Position numbers and translations under genes: made by a program
Shown: piece by piece, positions 32,279-41,225 of the stretch
How positions within the stretch are numbered: position 1 is the first letter of the stretch
Layout: every line of letters starts with the position of its first letter
NCBI GenBank assembly: GCA_964244295.1
Contig: CAXTIG010000033.1
Location: 17,952 to 81,951, forward strand
Reading direction: 5' to 3'
DNA: 64,000 nt
Source: JAJAZB01 sp964244295
GTDB taxonomy: Bacteria; Bacteroidota; Bacteroidia; Cytophagales; Spirosomataceae
Notes under the pieces: generated by a model
The model's input: only the letters and a program-made list of their open reading frames with translations
The model's database searches: none
What the model was told of the DNA's origin: nothing

Positions 32279-34063
32279 ATGAACGTGAAACGCAAATCAA
32301 TGTTGATTACCCTCATCCTGCTGGCGGTCGGTGGGGTACGAGCGATGGCGCAGGACGTGCAGACGGCTCTGAAGGCCCTCGATGCTGAACGTCTCGCCGC
32401 TGCCCGTACCCTGTTTACTCAACTGGCTGCCTCAGGTTCGGCTGAAAATCAATTCTACCTGGGATACTACTACCTCCGGGCCTCCACGCTCGACTCGTCG
32501 AAACGGGAAGAATGGATCGGGGCGGCCCAGGCGGCTTTCGATAAAGGCTTGGGGGCTGATCCAAAAAATACACTGAATCTGGTCGGACAAGGTGGCGTAT
32601 TGCTAGCCAAAGGGGACTTGACCGGAGGCAAAGCGAAAATCAATCAGGCGCTGGAGCAGACCAAAAGCCGCGATGAAAACGTACTCTGGCGGTCGGCTGA
32701 AATGTATACGCTGTTTGAAAAAGGTGGTAAAACCGACCCGGCAGAGGCCATTCGCCTCATTGACCTGATTGGAACGCTCAAGCGGAAAACCGACCGGGCC
32801 GATTATCAGATCGTGAAAGGCGATGCCTACCTGATTCGCAACGATGGCGGCCCCGCCGTGACCGCCTACGAAGAAGCCCTGCGCCTCAACACCGACAACT
32901 CGAACGTGGCCAAGATTCAGACGCGCATCGGGCGGGTATTTAAGCGGGGTAAAAACTACGTGGAAACCCAGAAGGGCTTCAACAATGCCATTCTGGCCGA
33001 CTCCAACTTTGCCCCCGTGTACCGCGAATACGGCGAACTCTGGTTGCAGGCTGGCAGCTACGCCCGCGCTGCCCAGAACTACAAAAAATACCTGGAAAAA
33101 GGCGAAGGCACCCCCGAAGACCGCCTCCGCTACGCCAAGTTTGCCTTCCTGAGCAAAGATTACCAAAGCGCGGTAGATCAACTCGACCAGGTCAAGGACA
33201 AACTGAAAGACAACGACATTCAGCGGATGTACGGCTATTCCTACGTCGAACTGAATAAGCCGGATTTGGGCGTGGAAAACCTCCAGCAACTCCTGCAAGC
33301 CCTGCCCGACGACAAGGAGTTACCGACTGATTACGGCTACCTGGGCCGTGCGCTTGTGGCGACGGAAGGGGACTCCTTGACTAATGTTCGGAACGACTCG
33401 CTGGGGTATTTCTATCTGACGAAAGCCGCCCCGCTGGATACTTCGAACAATTACAGCAGCTTTCTGGCCGATGAGAAATACAAAAACAAGGATTTCCTTG
33501 GGGCAGCAGAAGCTTATGGGCAGTCGATCGCCTGGAAAGACGTGAAAAGTGACGAAAAACCCAGCCCGAACGATTTTTATCGCCAGGGCCTGAGTTACTA
33601 TTACGCATACGGATTGGCTCCGAAGGATCAACGGGACTCGACGTTGTTGCCCAAAGCTGATTCCGCTTTCGCCTCCGTTACTCAGATTTCGCCCACCTTT
33701 GAACCGGCCTACCGGATGCGGGCATACACCAATCTGCTTCTTGATCCAGCCGGGGTGAAGGGTCTGGCCATCCCGTACTTCGAGAAGTTGATTGAGGTAG
33801 CCCAGACTGATACAGTTAAATATAAGACTGACATCAAGGATGCGAATAAACGTTTGGCATTCTACGCTCAACTGAAGAAGGATAATGATAGAGCGGCCGG
33901 GTATTTTACTCGGGTGCTTCGCATCGATCCAAACGATAAAGACGCGCTCGATTTCTTCAACCCGCCTGCGCCTCCGGCCCCGCCAGCAAAGCCAACCACC
34001 AAAGCCGGTGCGAAGCCTAAGCCCGGCGCGAAGCCTGCTCCGAAGAAAAAACCAAGTGCTTGA
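32279..34063 (+). CDS. Secreted TPR-repeat protein
   Basis: This 594-residue protein has a signal peptide (MLITLILLAVGGVRAMAQ) and consists almost wholly of tetratricopeptide-like helical pairs (for example FYLGYYYLRAS, GDAYLIRNDGGPAVTAYEEALRLN, FAPVYREYGELWLQAGSYARAAQNYKKYLE, FEPAYRMRAYTNLLLD), ending in a Pro/Ala/Lys-rich tail. It follows the PstS-like gene by 99 bases; the pair with exbBD-tonB is a recurring neighbourhood. It is probably a periplasmic scaffold. A strong terminator follows at once. Confidence 0.88.
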   Translation: MNVKRKSMLITLILLAVGGVRAMAQDVQTALKALDAERLAAARTLFTQLAASGSAENQFYLGYYYLRASTLDSSKREEWIGAAQAAFDKGLGADPKNTLNLVGQGGVLLAKGDLTGGKAKINQALEQTKSRDENVLWRSAEMYTLFEKGGKTDPAEAIRLIDLIGTLKRKTDRADYQIVKGDAYLIRNDGGPAVTAYEEALRLNTDNSNVAKIQTRIGRVFKRGKNYVETQKGFNNAILADSNFAPVYREYGELWLQAGSYARAAQNYKKYLEKGEGTPEDRLRYAKFAFLSKDYQSAVDQLDQVKDKLKDNDIQRMYGYSYVELNKPDLGVENLQQLLQALPDDKELPTDYGYLGRALVATEGDSLTNVRNDSLGYFYLTKAAPLDTSNNYSSFLADEKYKNKDFLGAAEAYGQSIAWKDVKSDEKPSPNDFYRQGLSYYYAYGLAPKDQRDSTLLPKADSAFASVTQISPTFEPAYRMRAYTNLLLDPAGVKGLAIPYFEKLIEVAQTDTVKYKTDIKDANKRLAFYAQLKKDNDRAAGYFTRVLRIDPNDKDALDFFNPPAPPAPPAKPTTKAGAKPKPGAKPAPKKKPSA

Positions 34064-34078
34064 CGAGGGTAGTCCAAC

Positions 34079-34117
34079 AAAAAGAAGCCGCTCCGGTTAA
34101 CCGGAGCGGCTTCTTTT
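34079..34117. terminator. Rho-independent terminator, both strands
   Basis: AAAAAGAAGCCGCTCCGGTT and its exact complement form a 19-bp hairpin with A and T runs on both sides, between the convergent TPR gene and the large esterase gene. Confidence 0.95.
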
Positions 34118-34122
34118 GTGGA

Positions 34123-34157
34123 GGCCGTCATGCTGAAACAAGTTCAGCATGACGGCC
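34123..34157. repeat. Short GTCATGCTGAAC hairpin
   Basis: GGCCGTCATGCTGAAC and its complement are separated by only AAA. It corresponds to the outer arm of the longer repeats at 2859 and 6230, without their spacer, and looks like a collapsed copy. Confidence 0.75.
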
Positions 34158-34184
34158 GGCTTTTTCACTAACTCAAACAGACAC

Positions 34185-37100
34185 TCAAGGATCAATCCGA
34201 ATCCGTTTCAACTGCTGAAAATCCCCCGCCTGCACCCGCAACAGGTACAGACCGGGCGTAGTGCGCAGGTCGAGGCGTTTGCGCTCGTCGAAACGAGGGA
34301 CGAGGTCGGTGAAAATCACCCGCCCGTCGAGGCTGAACACCGTCACCGTGGCGTTGGGCAGGTCTTCCCGCGTTTCCAGCGTGAGCAGGCCCTGGCTGGG
34401 GTTGGGGTACGCGCTCAGGCCGGTATCGCCCGGCTCGAAAAGCAACCGAAACGCAGCGGAGGGTTTGGAAAAACAAGTCAGGCGGTTCACCGGAGCCGAA
34501 ACCGTGTACGTCAGGCGACTGCGAACCCCGTAACTGCCTTCCCGCCCGGCTTTGATGATCTGCGTGCGGGGGTCGAGATCGGCCCCGTCGCGTTGCCAGG
34601 CGTAATCATCACCCGCTACCACCCCCGTGGCTTCCAGCGTGTAGGCCCCCGCCCGCTCGATGACGGGCGTGCTGGGCAGCGTTTTCGCATCCACGGCGAT
34701 GGCGTTGGAAGCAAGCGAAACGCAGCCGTTGTCATCGGTAACTTTGGCGAAAAAATTCCCCGTTTTCCGGGCTACCGTAAGCGGGGTTACGTCGGTGGTG
34801 AGGTTCCAGGTAGTTTTGAGCGGGCTGTCGCTGCGCAGACGCACCGAATCGCCATCGCAAAACGTGGTGAAACCTTCCGCCGCGATGCGCGGCGCGGGCG
34901 GCAGCGGGTTGACTTTCGTCGAAACCTCCGCCGAAGGCACCGAGATGCAGTCGTACTGATTGATGACCTGCACGGTGTAGCGGTTCGTCACGTTGCTGGC
35001 GATGGCGCGGGTGGTGGCCCCGGTGCTCCAGCGGTAGGCCACGTCGGTAGTGGCGCTGAAGGTCACGCTCTGGTCGGCGCAAAACGTGGTTGGTCCGCTG
35101 GCGGTGATGCTGGGCTGGGGTGGGTTTGGATTGACCGTGACCCGTTGCACCTCCGACGAATCTTTCGACGTACAGCCGTTGCCGTCGGTGATGAGCAGGC
35201 GAAACGCCCCCGTCCGGGTAACGGGCACCGTGCGGTCGCGACTGCCGTTGTTCCACTGAAACACGGCGGGCAGCACGGGCGGGTCGGCGGCGGTGAGCAG
35301 CACGGTCGCGCCGTCGCAGACGGTCGTGGGGCCGTTGGCCGAAAGCGTGGGCCTGGGCGGCAGGGCGTTGACGGTCACGGTAGTTGCGCCGGAAGTCGGA
35401 GAAAGGCAGCCGTTGCCGTCTTTGATCGTCAGCGAAAATTTTCCCGAAACCCGCGTATCGACGCTGGATGCGGTGCTGCCGTTGCTCCACTGATACACGT
35501 TGGCCGCCGACGAGGTAAGTTTTACTTCTCCCCCGTCGCAAAAGGTGGTGGGGCCGCTGGTTGAAATGAGGGGCGCGGATGGCGTGGCAAATAAGCGGAT
35601 GTCAATGGAATTGGAGGGGGTTGAAAAACAGCCGTTGGCGTCGCTGATGCGGGCGGTGTAGCTGCCTGCCTGGTTGATGCGCACGGCGCGGTCGGTGGCG
35701 TTGTTGCTCCAGCGGTAGCCCAGGGCATCGGTCGAGGTGAGCGTCACGTTGTTTTCGGGGCAAAACGTGGTAGCCCCGCCCGCCTCGATGCGCGGCGCAG
35801 GCGGGAGTGGGTTCACGTTCACCGTCACCGCATCCGACGAATCGCGGGAGCTGCACCCGTTGGCATCGGTCACGATCAGCCGGAATGTGCCCGAGCGGGT
35901 CACGGTAAGGTCTTTGGGCTGGTTGCCCACGTTCCAGCGGAAGGTGGCGGGTTGGGCGGGCGGATTGGAGGCGGAAAGCACGACAGCCTCCCCGTCACAA
36001 AACGTGGTTTTGCTCAACGGGGTAATTGCCGGTTTGGGCGGAAGGGCGTTTACCGTCACCACTTTTTCGTCGGAGCGCGGCGACTGGCAGCCGTTGCCAT
36101 CTTTCACCGTCAATGAAAATTTTCCCGAAACCCGCGTGTTCACGCTGGGCGCGGTGCTGCCGTTGCTCCACTGGTATACGCTGCCCGACGAGGCCGTGAG
36201 CGTTACCTCGCCGCCTTCGCAAAACGTGGGGTTAGTGTTGGTCGAAATCACGGGCGTGGAAGGTGTGGCAAACAGCCGAATCTCGACGGGCGACGACGAA
36301 GCCGAGGCGCAGCCGTTGCCATCGAGGACTTTCACCGAAAAAGCCCCCGCCTGGTTGGTGGTGATGCGTTGCTCCCGGCTGCCGTTGCTCCATTCGTAGC
36401 CCACGCCACTGGAGGCGCTGAGGGTCACGTTGTTTTCGGGGCAAAACTGGGTCGGGCCGCTGGCCGAAACGCTCGGTGCCGGGGGCGGCGGGGGAAAATT
36501 GGTAAACGACACCGCCCCCGACGGGTCGGAGTAGCAGCCGTACACGCCCCGCGTCCGCACGGTGTAGCTGCCTGGTTGGGAAGGCGTGATGGTGCGGGCC
36601 ACGGTGCCGTTGCTCCACAGGTCGTCGTCGCGGCCCGTCGAACTGAGTCGGGCGCTGCCGCCTACGCACACCGTCAGCGCACTTTCGGCGTTGATGCTCG
36701 GGGCCGCCGCCAGGGTCGTGGCGGGTACGCTCACGGGCTGGCCCCAGAGCGTGTTGCCCGCGCCGTCTTTCACCAGCGGGTAAAACGTGGCCCCGGAGTT
36801 GCCGGTGATGCTGGTTCCGCTGCCGACCTGCCCGTTCCCGGCGTTGTTCCAAGCGTAGGAATTGAACCCGCCGGGTAGGTTGAAACTAAGGCTGTTGGCC
36901 CCGTTGCAGTTCACGCCGATGGCCGGGGGTGGCGCGGGCGATTGGGGTTGGGACTCGTTGAAAAAACTGGAATTGGCCAGCGCGTCGAACCAGGCCTGGG
37001 CGTGTTGCCGGTGGCCGTCGCCGCTGAAGTGAACTCCGTCGGGGCGGGGGATTTGGATGTTGTCGGTGGAAGGGCCTCCGAACACGTTGTCACCGGGGTT

Positions 37101-38114
37101 GATGACCGAATTCTGGCCGTCGATGACGGGCTGCCAGCTTCCCCGGTCGTTGAGGTAGGTGGCGCGAGCCACCACCCAGGCCAGGCGCTTGCCACCGCTC
37201 TGGTTGCGGGCGTGGCCAATAAGATCGCGCAGGGTGTTGGCGTAGCTGCCCGCGTCGGTACCGCGCTGGTTGTCCGATTCGCCCTGGTGCCAGAGCACGG
37301 CCCGCAACCCGTACTGGCTCACGTACGAATTGAGCGCGATGCGCAGGTTGGCGTAGGGCATTCCGGTGGGATAATAGCCCGCCTCGCCGCAGGAAGTGCA
37401 GTAGATGTTCTGGGCGCGCTGGCCCCGGGCGCTTTCGAGCCAGTTGCCCACGGTGGTGGCGCCGTAGGCGGTGTTGATAAACAAAATGGGCACGTTGAAC
37501 CGGGCGGCGAGTTGATCGCCCAGCGCTCCCCAGCACCAACTCCCAAACGCGTGCAAACCGTACTGACCATTGAAAAGATGCTCAAATTCGGGCCGGGGTG
37601 GATCGCCTAACGCGTTGCAGGTATTGAAATACTTCACCACGTTCACCCGATCATCGCCCGAATCGGGCTGGCCGGGCTGGAGGGGTTCGACACCCTGGGC
37701 GTTGGATTGCCCGGCAATGACAAACACTTCCCCCACGCCGACGCGTTCGAGCGTGGCTACGTTGCCGACTTGGTTGTTTTGGTAAATTCCCCGCACTTCG
37801 AGGTTGTACCAGCCCCCGTTCAGGTCTAGCGTGCCGTGAAATACCCCGCCCGAAGGACTAACCTGAATCGTCTGCCAGTCGGTGGAAGAGCCGCCCTGCC
37901 GGGCCTGCGCGCGGGCTTCGATGCGGTCGACGAGTTGGGAAACGTTGCCGGCGACCATGACGGTGGCCCGGTTGCCATTGTCGCGCTGAAAGACGGCGCG
38001 GGTGACGGGGAGGGTAATCTGAATTTGAGCAATTGCCGACGGGGCCAAACCCAGCCACGCCGCGCACAAGGCGGCGCCAACGACCCACCGAGTGGGTCTT
38101 TCAAACAAGTTCAT
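34185..38114 (-). CDS. Giant secreted SGNH esterase with nine Ig-like repeats and T9SS signal
   Basis: This 1309-residue protein has a signal peptide, a sialate O-acetylesterase-like SGNH hydrolase domain (about residues 30-430; nucleophile in GQSNAQG, HQGESD block, and D-G-V-H with catalytic Asp/His), nine cysteine-containing Ig-like repeats of about 75 residues (pattern TFC..., YxWSNGS), and a C-terminal type IX secretion sorting domain (YPNPSQGLLTLE ... LRVQAGDFQQLKRIRI). It should be exported and fixed to the cell surface or released, removing acetyl groups from glycans. Repeats 2-4 and 5-7 are a tandem duplication exactly 681 bp apart. It is a paralogue of the next gene. Confidence 0.9.
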   Translation of the reverse strand: MNLFERPTRWVVGAALCAAWLGLAPSAIAQIQITLPVTRAVFQRDNGNRATVMVAGNVSQLVDRIEARAQARQGGSSTDWQTIQVSPSGGVFHGTLDLNGGWYNLEVRGIYQNNQVGNVATLERVGVGEVFVIAGQSNAQGVEPLQPGQPDSGDDRVNVVKYFNTCNALGDPPRPEFEHLFNGQYGLHAFGSWCWGALGDQLAARFNVPILFINTAYGATTVGNWLESARGQRAQNIYCTSCGEAGYYPTGMPYANLRIALNSYVSQYGLRAVLWHQGESDNQRGTDAGSYANTLRDLIGHARNQSGGKRLAWVVARATYLNDRGSWQPVIDGQNSVINPGDNVFGGPSTDNIQIPRPDGVHFSGDGHRQHAQAWFDALANSSFFNESQPQSPAPPPAIGVNCNGANSLSFNLPGGFNSYAWNNAGNGQVGSGTSITGNSGATFYPLVKDGAGNTLWGQPVSVPATTLAAAPSINAESALTVCVGGSARLSSTGRDDDLWSNGTVARTITPSQPGSYTVRTRGVYGCYSDPSGAVSFTNFPPPPPAPSVSASGPTQFCPENNVTLSASSGVGYEWSNGSREQRITTNQAGAFSVKVLDGNGCASASSSPVEIRLFATPSTPVISTNTNPTFCEGGEVTLTASSGSVYQWSNGSTAPSVNTRVSGKFSLTVKDGNGCQSPRSDEKVVTVNALPPKPAITPLSKTTFCDGEAVVLSASNPPAQPATFRWNVGNQPKDLTVTRSGTFRLIVTDANGCSSRDSSDAVTVNVNPLPPAPRIEAGGATTFCPENNVTLTSTDALGYRWSNNATDRAVRINQAGSYTARISDANGCFSTPSNSIDIRLFATPSAPLISTSGPTTFCDGGEVKLTSSAANVYQWSNGSTASSVDTRVSGKFSLTIKDGNGCLSPTSGATTVTVNALPPRPTLSANGPTTVCDGATVLLTAADPPVLPAVFQWNNGSRDRTVPVTRTGAFRLLITDGNGCTSKDSSEVQRVTVNPNPPQPSITASGPTTFCADQSVTFSATTDVAYRWSTGATTRAIASNVTNRYTVQVINQYDCISVPSAEVSTKVNPLPPAPRIAAEGFTTFCDGDSVRLRSDSPLKTTWNLTTDVTPLTVARKTGNFFAKVTDDNGCVSLASNAIAVDAKTLPSTPVIERAGAYTLEATGVVAGDDYAWQRDGADLDPRTQIIKAGREGSYGVRSRLTYTVSAPVNRLTCFSKPSAAFRLLFEPGDTGLSAYPNPSQGLLTLETREDLPNATVTVFSLDGRVIFTDLVPRFDERKRLDLRTTPGLYLLRVQAGDFQQLKRIRIDP

Positions 38115-38162
38115 GTACGGGTCAAGGGAAGAAGTTTCGCCCAAAAAATCTCCGAAAATAAC

Positions 38163-38192
38163 CGAAAAACCCCGGTAGAGCCGGGGTTTTCT
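38163..38192 (-). terminator. Rho-independent terminator after the second esterase gene
   Basis: AAAACCCCGG, a TAGAG-like loop, and CCGGGGTTTT form a strong stem with T-runs. It lies downstream of the 38332-41181 gene on the minus strand and upstream of the next, so the two esterases are probably separate transcripts. Confidence 0.88.
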
Positions 38193-38213
38193 GAAAAGAA
38201 ACTGAGCAAGAGG

Positions 38214-38318
38214 GTTGTCATCCCGACGAAGGAGGGATCTGGTTGGCCTACCGGGGTCCTTGACGGTAGTCAATTATTCGGAACCCCAGCAAGATCCCTC
38301 CTTCGTCGGGATGACAAA
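38214..38318. repeat. GTCATCCCGACGAAGG palindromic repeat
   Basis: TTGTCATCCCGACGAAGGAG and its exact complement at 38294-38317 flank a 60-base centre that itself contains GATCT/AGATC ends. It lies between the two esterase genes. Confidence 0.87.
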
Positions 38319-38331
38319 ATCACCCTTTCGT

Positions 38332-41181
38332 CTACAACACCACCAAAATCCGCTTACTGACGCTGAAGCCCTCGGCCCGCACCCGCACGATGTACGTGCC
38401 GGGCTGCGGCCCCAGGCGAAGAAACTTGCGCTCGTCGAAGGCCGCGACGCGGTCTTCAAAAACCAACTGCCCCGTCAGGGTCCAGACGGTCACTTCGGCC
38501 CCCTGCCAGTCTTCCTTCGTTTCCAGGGTCAGGTTGCCGTCGCGGCTGGGGTTGGGGTAGACGACAAAACTCTGGTTGCCGTCTTCGAAGATGTACACGA
38601 GCGGGTCGGAGCGCTCAGAGTCGCAAACCAACTGCCCACCCGGAATACCCGGAACATTCTGATACGTGATGCTGGTGATGGTAGAATAAAGACCCTCCTG
38701 GGGCGTCTTGATGATTTGGGTCGCGTAACGTGCTCCCATCAGGGTGTTGGTGTTGTTGACAAACCAGGTGTATTTGTCGCCCGGTACGGAAGCCTCCGCC
38801 CGCAAGGTGTAGGCCCCGATTTGCGACACGGTTGGCTTACTCGGCAAGGGCTTCACCGCGACCACGGTGGGGGTGGAGAAGTTTTTACACTCGTTGATGT
38901 CCGTCACCCGCGCCCGGTAGTTGCCCGAGGTGCGCGCCACGAAACAGGGGGCCGAGGCCAGCACCGTCAGCGTGTCGGAGGTTTCGACCCAGGCCGTGCG
39001 GAGGGTACTGTTGGTGCAAAGCGTGACTGACTGCCGTTCGCAAAACGCCAGCAGGCCACTGGCGCTGATGATGGGCCGTTCGGGCAGGGGATTCACGCGC
39101 ACACTGACCGGATCGGAAACCACCGAGGGGCAGCCAAAGCGGTTGGTGACGCGCACCGTGTAGGCCCCGCCCTGGTTGACGCGCACACTGCGGGTGCGGG
39201 CCGTGACGTTGGGCGACCAGATGTAATTGGTGGAATCGGAGAGAGTCGAGGTGAGCGTCAGGCTTTCGTCGGCGCAGAAGGTGGTTTTGCCCCCGGTGGT
39301 AATGGTAGGCTTGGCCGGGTTGGGATTGACGCGCACGGTGACGGGATCGGAAACGAGCGATTTGCAGCCTTTGCCGTCGAATACTTCGAGGGTGTACCGC
39401 CCGGAACTGGCCGTAGTGAAGTCCCGCTGGTCACTCACCTGGTTGGTGGTGCCGTTGAGCGTCCAGCGGAAGCGGGCATTGTTGGGCGCGCGTAGGGTGA
39501 CGTTGGTGGCCTGGCCCGTGAAAGAAATCTGGCAGAATGTCGTATCGCTCAGGGCCGCAATGCGGGGCTTGTCGGGGAGGGGATTTACCGTAACCGGCAG
39601 GGAAGCCTGAAGCGTGCAACCGGCCTGGTCGCGAAAACTGACCGTGTAATTCCCCCCCGTGGTGGCGGTGATTTCCCGGCCATTGCTCCCGCTGCTCCAA
39701 CTCACGCCGCTATCGGTGGGCAGGTCGGCTACCAGCTTTACGTTGCCACCCTGACAGAATTCGGTGGCACCCTGAGCGGAAACCGTGGGCACCGGCACGA
39801 AAATCGGCTGCGAAAGCCGAATCGCTTTGCCAACTCTTACCCGTCCGTAGTACATTCCCCGCCCTACCGTGGTCGCCAGCCCCTGCTGTCCGTTCGACCA
39901 GCGGGGTTCTTCGAGGGGTTCGTTGCTTGCCATGCTAAGCGTGTAGGCGCTGTTGCCCGCGCAGGAAATAGTCGTCGAAACGAGACCATCGGAAAGTTGA
40001 GGCCGGGAGGTGGCGAAAAACGTGTTGTTGAGGGCATCATTCCAGGCCCCGCCCAATTGCTGATGGCCACCGTTTTGGGGGTAAATATGCACTCCGTCCT
40101 GCCGAGGCACCTGAATGCCGTCGGTAAGGGGTCCAGAAAAGGTATTCGACGTTTGCTGAATGACCTGAATCTGGGCATTGATGATGTCATCACTGGTTTT
40201 TTCAATAACCACTCCATCTTTTACCTCCCCCGCCCGGGAGGTTTGTGAAACGACCCAGGTAATTTCCTTCCCGGTATCGTTGCGGGTTTGTTGAATGACG
40301 AATTTTAAGGCATCGCGATACGCATCTGTGCTGGTGTTCAACGTGTAACTATCCGTCTCGCCCTGCATCCAGAGTACGGCCCGAACGCCCAGGATCGAAC
40401 CGTAGTACTGCAAAGCCACTTTCAGGTTGCCGTAGGGCATACCGGGAGGATAAAAAGGGTTGGGGTCGCCAGCAAACTTAAGAAAAACGTTGGGTGCGGG
40501 CAGGCCCTGCGCGCTTTTTTGCCAGGCATCTACCTGCGTACCGCCGTAGGCCGTGTTGATAAATAAAACGGGGATGTTAAACCGACTCGCAATCTGATTG
40601 CCCAGCCAACCCCAGGCCCAACTTCCGTTTCCCTGCATCGAATAGCGGCTGGAGGGCTGCATTTTAACGAACTCCGGAAAAGAAGGGTCGCCGAGCGAGT
40701 AAGCCGTGCTGTTGTCGTAATTGATGGTGTTCACCCGGTCTTCGGGGTCGACTTGGCCCGGTGGGATGGGGTTAAGCCCTACGGCATTCGATTGCCCCGC
40801 TATCATAAATACCTCCCCCACGCCCATTTTTTCGACCGTAGCCGCTACGCCTACCTGGGTGCCGTTGAGCATCCCCCGCACTTCGAGGCGGTACCAACCG
40901 CCGACGGCCGTGAACGTTCCCAAAAAATTACCCTGCTGAATGGTGGCTTGAAGCGGCGTCCAATCGACACTGCTACCGCCCGTAAGGGCCGTGAGTTTGA
41001 CCTGAATCTGATTGACTGGCTGGAAATAACTTCCCGCCACGCTGAAACTGCCCCGCCCGTCGGTACCCCGTTGAAACACGGCCCGGTTAACGGGAAACGT
41101 AACCTGAATCTGTGAAAAAGCAGGAACGGCGGAAATCAGCACCAGTAGAGCGATTCCCCAGGATTTAAAAAACTGCTGCAT
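38332..41181 (-). CDS. Secreted SGNH esterase with four Ig-like repeats and T9SS signal
   Basis: This 949-residue paralogue of the preceding protein has the same plan with fewer repeats: signal peptide (MQQFFKSWGIALLVLISAVPAFS), SGNH domain (GQSNAVG nucleophile motif near residue 130; MQGETD; DGVHIYPQNGGHQ), four cysteine-containing Ig-like repeats (FCQGGNVKL, FCQISFTG, FCADESLTL, FCERQSVTL) and a type IX sorting domain (VVYPNPSRDGNLTLE ... VRAEGFSVSKRILVVL). Ordinary family members stop after the SGNH domain; the repeat array and sorting signal mark it as a surface protein. An acetyl-esterase role on glycans is inferred. Confidence 0.9.
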   Translation of the reverse strand: MQQFFKSWGIALLVLISAVPAFSQIQVTFPVNRAVFQRGTDGRGSFSVAGSYFQPVNQIQVKLTALTGGSSVDWTPLQATIQQGNFLGTFTAVGGWYRLEVRGMLNGTQVGVAATVEKMGVGEVFMIAGQSNAVGLNPIPPGQVDPEDRVNTINYDNSTAYSLGDPSFPEFVKMQPSSRYSMQGNGSWAWGWLGNQIASRFNIPVLFINTAYGGTQVDAWQKSAQGLPAPNVFLKFAGDPNPFYPPGMPYGNLKVALQYYGSILGVRAVLWMQGETDSYTLNTSTDAYRDALKFVIQQTRNDTGKEITWVVSQTSRAGEVKDGVVIEKTSDDIINAQIQVIQQTSNTFSGPLTDGIQVPRQDGVHIYPQNGGHQQLGGAWNDALNNTFFATSRPQLSDGLVSTTISCAGNSAYTLSMASNEPLEEPRWSNGQQGLATTVGRGMYYGRVRVGKAIRLSQPIFVPVPTVSAQGATEFCQGGNVKLVADLPTDSGVSWSSGSNGREITATTGGNYTVSFRDQAGCTLQASLPVTVNPLPDKPRIAALSDTTFCQISFTGQATNVTLRAPNNARFRWTLNGTTNQVSDQRDFTTASSGRYTLEVFDGKGCKSLVSDPVTVRVNPNPAKPTITTGGKTTFCADESLTLTSTLSDSTNYIWSPNVTARTRSVRVNQGGAYTVRVTNRFGCPSVVSDPVSVRVNPLPERPIISASGLLAFCERQSVTLCTNSTLRTAWVETSDTLTVLASAPCFVARTSGNYRARVTDINECKNFSTPTVVAVKPLPSKPTVSQIGAYTLRAEASVPGDKYTWFVNNTNTLMGARYATQIIKTPQEGLYSTITSITYQNVPGIPGGQLVCDSERSDPLVYIFEDGNQSFVVYPNPSRDGNLTLETKEDWQGAEVTVWTLTGQLVFEDRVAAFDERKFLRLGPQPGTYIVRVRAEGFSVSKRILVVL

Positions 41182-41225
41182 GTGAATAAGTTAGGGACCA
41201 ATCAGGCGGCACGCGGCCGAAAAAC

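Noticed and set aside
34123..34157. GTCATGCTGAAC hairpin as a second terminator of the esterase gene
   Set aside because: No T-run on either side, and a much stronger terminator lies directly beside it; it is better explained as a collapsed repeat copy.
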